From JBCCYM01 sp039190005 (lineage in GTDB: Bacteria > Pseudomonadota > Gammaproteobacteria > UBA12402), in contig JBCCYM010000073.1 in assembly GCA_039190005.1 (NCBI GenBank), forward strand, positions 1 through 8,178: a stretch of DNA of 8,178 nucleotides, written 5' to 3'. Shown here piece after piece: positions 5,589 to 8,178 of the stretch. The notes below the pieces were generated by a model, which did not search any database, was not told the DNA's origin, and saw nothing but the letters and a program-made list of their open reading frames with translations. The position numbers were made by a program, and so were the translations under genes. Each line of letters begins with the position of its first letter. Within the stretch, counting starts at the first letter, position 1.

Positions 5589-6410
5589 TTACAAAGCAGG
5601 CATTTTTTTAGTCACGGTATCTAAAGCCTTTAGCTGTTGTAGCAAGCCTTCCATTTTTGCTAAGGGCCAACTGTTAGGACCATCACTCAGTGCTTTATCA
5701 GGATTTGGATGCGTTTCCATAAAAATACCGGCTATGCCAACAGCTATGGCCGCTTTTGCTAATACCGGCACAAATTCACGTTGACCACCGGAACTGCTGC
5801 CTTGTCCACCAGGCAGTTGCACGGAATGAGTGGCATCGAATACAACCGGGCAATTGGTTTCACGCATGACAACCAATGAGCGCATATCGGAAACAAGGTT
5901 ATTATAACCAAAGCTGACGCCGCGTTCACACACCATAATGTGCTGGTTACCTACTTCTTGCGCTTTGGCAACCACATGTGGCATATCCCAAGGCGCTAAG
6001 AACTGTCCTTTTTTAATATTAACCGGCAAGCCCTGTTTAGCGACATTCTGAATAAAATTGGTCTGGCGACATAAAAACGCCGGTGTTTGCAAAACATCAA
6101 CCACATCGGCAACTTCAGACAGTGGTGTATCTTCATGGACATCGGTAATCACCGGCACGCCAATTTTTTGTTTTACTTTTTGTAAGATTGCCAATCCCTG
6201 CGCTAAACCCAGACCACGGAAGCTTTTAGTCGAAGAACGATTCGCCTTATCAAAGGAAGATTTATACACAAAAGAAATACCCAATTTTTCAGTGATTTCT
6301 TTGAGTTTACCCGCGGTATCTAATGCCAATTGTTCACTTTCAATGACACAAGGCCCCGCTATCAGGAAAAAAGGACAGTCAATACCAATGTCAAAACCAC
6401 AGATTTTCAT
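5589..6410 (-). CDS. kdsA: 3-deoxy-D-manno-octulosonate 8-phosphate synthase (KDO-8-P synthase), metal-dependent type
   Basis: KdsA condenses phosphoenolpyruvate with arabinose 5-phosphate to form KDO-8-phosphate, the committed cytoplasmic step to the KDO of lipopolysaccharide. The 273-residue TIM-barrel protein has KSSFDKANRSS (50-60), DVHE (90-93), PAFLCRQT (110-117), KKGQFLAPW (133-141), ERGVSFGYNNLV (162-173) and DATHSVQLPGG (192-202). C21 in AGPC aligns with the metal-binding Cys11 of the Aquifex enzyme; E. coli has Asn there. The other metal ligands appear as H195, E232 and D243, so this is the metal-dependent class. The ATG at 6410 gives the canonical N-terminus MKICGFDIG. A longer in-frame reading to 6578 would overlap pyrG and is rejected. 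A weak GAGAT lies 7-9 nt upstream. The gene lies 31 bp after pyrG on the same strand and is very likely cotranscribed with it. Confidence 0.97.
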   Translation of the reverse strand: MKICGFDIGIDCPFFLIAGPCVIESEQLALDTAGKLKEITEKLGISFVYKSSFDKANRSSTKSFRGLGLAQGLAILQKVKQKIGVPVITDVHEDTPLSEVADVVDVLQTPAFLCRQTNFIQNVAKQGLPVNIKKGQFLAPWDMPHVVAKAQEVGNQHIMVCERGVSFGYNNLVSDMRSLVVMRETNCPVVFDATHSVQLPGGQGSSSGGQREFVPVLAKAAIAVGIAGIFMETHPNPDKALSDGPNSWPLAKMEGLLQQLKALDTVTKKMPAL

Positions 6411-6441
6411 AATAATTATCTCATTTATTTTTAGTGAAACT

Positions 6442-8079
6442 TCATTTTTCTTGTTTATCTTGATAAGCCAAAGCCGCTTTGATAAACCCAATAAATAATG
6501 GATGCCCTTCGCGTGGCGTCGACGTAAATTCTGGATGAAACTGACAAGCCACATACCAGGGATGATCCGGCAATTCAATCATTTCAACAAGCTGTTTATC
6601 TTGAGAAACCCCAGAAACCAGTAAACCGGCAGTTTCCAACGGCGGCACAAAATCACTGTTAACCTCATAACGATGCCGATGACGTTCAATAATCTGATCG
6701 CGTTGATACAGTTTTCGTGCCAAGGTGTCTTGTTGTAAATGACAAAGCTGACCACCTAAACGCAAGGTGCCGCCCATATCTGAATGCTGATCACGTTTTT
6801 CAATTTCACCGGCTTTATTTTGCCATTCTGTCACCAGCGCGATGACTGGATGTCGCGTGTCATTGGAAAATTCACTGCTATTCGCGTCAGCCATGTTGGC
6901 ATGAAAACGGGCAAAGGCAATCACCGCGACTTGTAATCCCAGGCAGATACCAAAATAAGGTAAACCATGTTGACGCGCGTATTGTGCCGCCAATATTTTA
7001 CCCTCAACACCACGCTGACCAAATCCGCCAGGGACTAAAATCGCGTGACAATCCCGTAGTATTTCATCACAACCTTGTTGTTCAAGTAATTCACTGTCAA
7101 TACACTTAATATTAACCTTAGCGCGTGTATGTATGCCAGCATGTGTCAAAGCTTGGTTAAGCGATTTATAGGCGTCAGGTGTGGCAAAATATTTGCCAAC
7201 CATCGCGATGGTGACTTCATGCTGTGGATGTAAATGCGCGTCTAATACGTGTTGCCATTCACTCAATTCAGCTGGCGCTGTTTTGAGATTAAAATGTTGG
7301 CAAACAAGCTCGTCAATTTGATAGTCATGCAGTTGGAAAATGACTTCATAAATACTTTTCGCGTCAATAATTGGTACGACAGCCTGTTTTTCAACATTGG
7401 TAAATAAGGCAATTTTTTCGCAATCGCTGGTATCAATGGCATGTTGGCAACGGCACAATAAAATATCGGGCTGAATACCTACCGAGCGCAGTTCCTTGAC
7501 GGAATGCTGAGTCGGTTTGGTTTTGATCTCGCCCGCTGTTGATATGTAAGGCACCAGCGTTAAATGGACATATAATGTCCGCTGGCGTCCCAGTTCAACA
7601 CGTAATTGACGAATGGCTTCAAGAAAAGGTTGTGATTCAATATCACCAACCGTGCCGCCAATTTCCACCATAGCGATATCACTGTCCTCACCCGCCGCGA
7701 GAACGCGTGATTTTATTTCATTAGTAATATGCGGTATGACTTGTACGGTAGCGCCTAAATAATCACCTCGGCGCTCTTTTTTAATCACATCAGCGTAGAT
7801 ACGTCCACTGGTGAAATTATTCTGTTTGGTCATTTTGGTGCGCACAAAACGTTCATAATAACCAAGATCAAGATCAGTTTCGGCGCCATCTTCAGTGACA
7901 AACACTTCACCGTGCTGAAACGGACTCATCGTGCCAGGATCAACATTGATATAGGGATCTAATTTCATTAGGGTAACGTTTAAACCTCTAGCTTCGAGAA
8001 TCGCGGCCAAAGAAGCGGAAGCTAGACCTTTACCCAGGGAAGAAACAACACCACCAGTCACAAAAATATAACACGTCAT
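6442..8079 (-). CDS. pyrG: CTP synthase (glutamine-hydrolysing)
   Basis: PyrG converts UTP to CTP using ATP and ammonia released from glutamine, the last step of pyrimidine nucleotide synthesis, in the cytoplasm. At 545 residues it equals the E. coli enzyme in length. The synthetase domain starts with the P-loop-like GGVVSSLGKG (9-18) and carries DPYINVDPGTMSPFQHGEVF (41-60), LDLGYYERF (70-78) and VEIGGTVGDIES (138-149). The C-terminal glutamine amidotransferase domain has the oxyanion loop PGGFGQRG (350-357), nucleophile C379 in GICLG, and the H515/E517 dyad in FHPE, so the catalytic triad is complete. The ATG at 8079 is preceded by AAGGT (8086-8090 on the minus strand) at 6 nt, a good Shine-Dalgarno sequence. 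It is the first gene of a pyrG-kdsA unit. CTP is also the co-substrate for activating KDO. Its promoter is probably in 8091-8178 or beyond the window. Confidence 0.98.
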   Translation of the reverse strand: MTCYIFVTGGVVSSLGKGLASASLAAILEARGLNVTLMKLDPYINVDPGTMSPFQHGEVFVTEDGAETDLDLGYYERFVRTKMTKQNNFTSGRIYADVIKKERRGDYLGATVQVIPHITNEIKSRVLAAGEDSDIAMVEIGGTVGDIESQPFLEAIRQLRVELGRQRTLYVHLTLVPYISTAGEIKTKPTQHSVKELRSVGIQPDILLCRCQHAIDTSDCEKIALFTNVEKQAVVPIIDAKSIYEVIFQLHDYQIDELVCQHFNLKTAPAELSEWQHVLDAHLHPQHEVTIAMVGKYFATPDAYKSLNQALTHAGIHTRAKVNIKCIDSELLEQQGCDEILRDCHAILVPGGFGQRGVEGKILAAQYARQHGLPYFGICLGLQVAVIAFARFHANMADANSSEFSNDTRHPVIALVTEWQNKAGEIEKRDQHSDMGGTLRLGGQLCHLQQDTLARKLYQRDQIIERHRHRYEVNSDFVPPLETAGLLVSGVSQDKQLVEMIELPDHPWYVACQFHPEFTSTPREGHPLFIGFIKAALAYQDKQEK

Positions 8080-8085
8080 TATAAA

Positions 8086-8090
8086 ACCTT
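8086..8090 (-). promoter_or_regulatory. Ribosome binding site of pyrG
   Basis: On the minus strand this reads AAGGT, 6 nt before the ATG at 8079. It confirms the start that gives the canonical short N-terminus before the GGVVSSLGKG loop. Confidence 0.65.
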
Positions 8091-8178
8091 ATTAATTTAG
8101 AACTAAAAAACATATGACTGGAATGATAAATTAGCAGATTTTAATATGAGATACAAGCGCATATTCGCAAATAATGAT

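Noticed and set aside
6411..6578. A 56-residue in-frame N-terminal extension of kdsA
   Set aside because: It lies mostly inside pyrG in another frame on the same strand. The ATG at 6410 gives the known KdsA N-terminus and follows pyrG by a normal 31-bp gap.
8128..8156. TTGTAT-N17-TAATTT with a TGC extension on the minus strand as the pyrG promoter
   Set aside because: Only 3 of 6 matches in each hexamer, and the real promoter may lie beyond the window edge. Not strong enough to list.
8146..8178. Plus-strand ATG open to the right edge
   Set aside because: Only 11 codons, no ribosome binding site and no recognisable sequence.
1..8178. CRISPR array, tRNA or rRNA genes, insertion sequence ends, phage or defence genes
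   Set aside because: Looked for and not seen. No spaced identical repeats, no cloverleaf or T-loop signature, no transposase or integrase, and no toxin-antitoxin pair.

Overview
The window looks like chromosomal DNA from a low- to mid-GC gammaproteobacterium. Two lines of evidence support this: a pyrG-kdsA pair (kdsA makes a KDO precursor, so the cell is Gram-negative with lipopolysaccharide), and a KdsA that reads like those I remember from Legionella and Xanthomonas/Xylella rather than from E. coli. A host-associated Legionellales relative (Legionella, Coxiella, Rickettsiella or Aquicella type) is my best guess. No ribosomal RNA or other taxonomic marker is present to prove it.

Layout, left to right. 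(1) Bases 1-594 hold the C-terminal half of a Bcr/CflA-type MFS transporter cut by the window edge. Its stop overlaps the start of a short TsaA/TrmO-family methyltransferase-like gene (591-1046) in an ATGA junction. (2) A minus-strand VOC (glyoxalase-like) metalloprotein gene (1057-1467) converges on it with only 10 bp between the stops. (3) An 87-bp divergent intergenic region separates the VOC gene from a complete Bcr/CflA MFS gene (1555-2775), which ends in a clear intrinsic terminator (2786-2818). (4) A 173-bp intergenic region rich in dyads and direct repeats leads into a signal-peptide-bearing, asparagine-rich protein of 436 residues (2949-4259). I read it as a secreted parallel beta-helix made of about 31-36-residue repeats, with no assignable function. 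(5) A sigma70-like promoter precedes a third Bcr/CflA MFS gene (4336-5532). (6) On the minus strand, converging on it, lies the pyrG-kdsA housekeeping operon (8079 to 5589).

The right end is core metabolism. PyrG makes CTP and KdsA makes KDO-8-phosphate, and both feed the CMP-KDO step of lipopolysaccharide synthesis. The left 5.5 kb is accessory in character: three drug-efflux-type transporters, a small RNA-modification-type enzyme, a small metalloenzyme and an unidentified exported protein. I see no phage, insertion sequence, CRISPR, toxin-antitoxin or defence system. The parts least explained by known families are the exported repeat protein and its dense upstream control region, and these are the best candidates for something undescribed.
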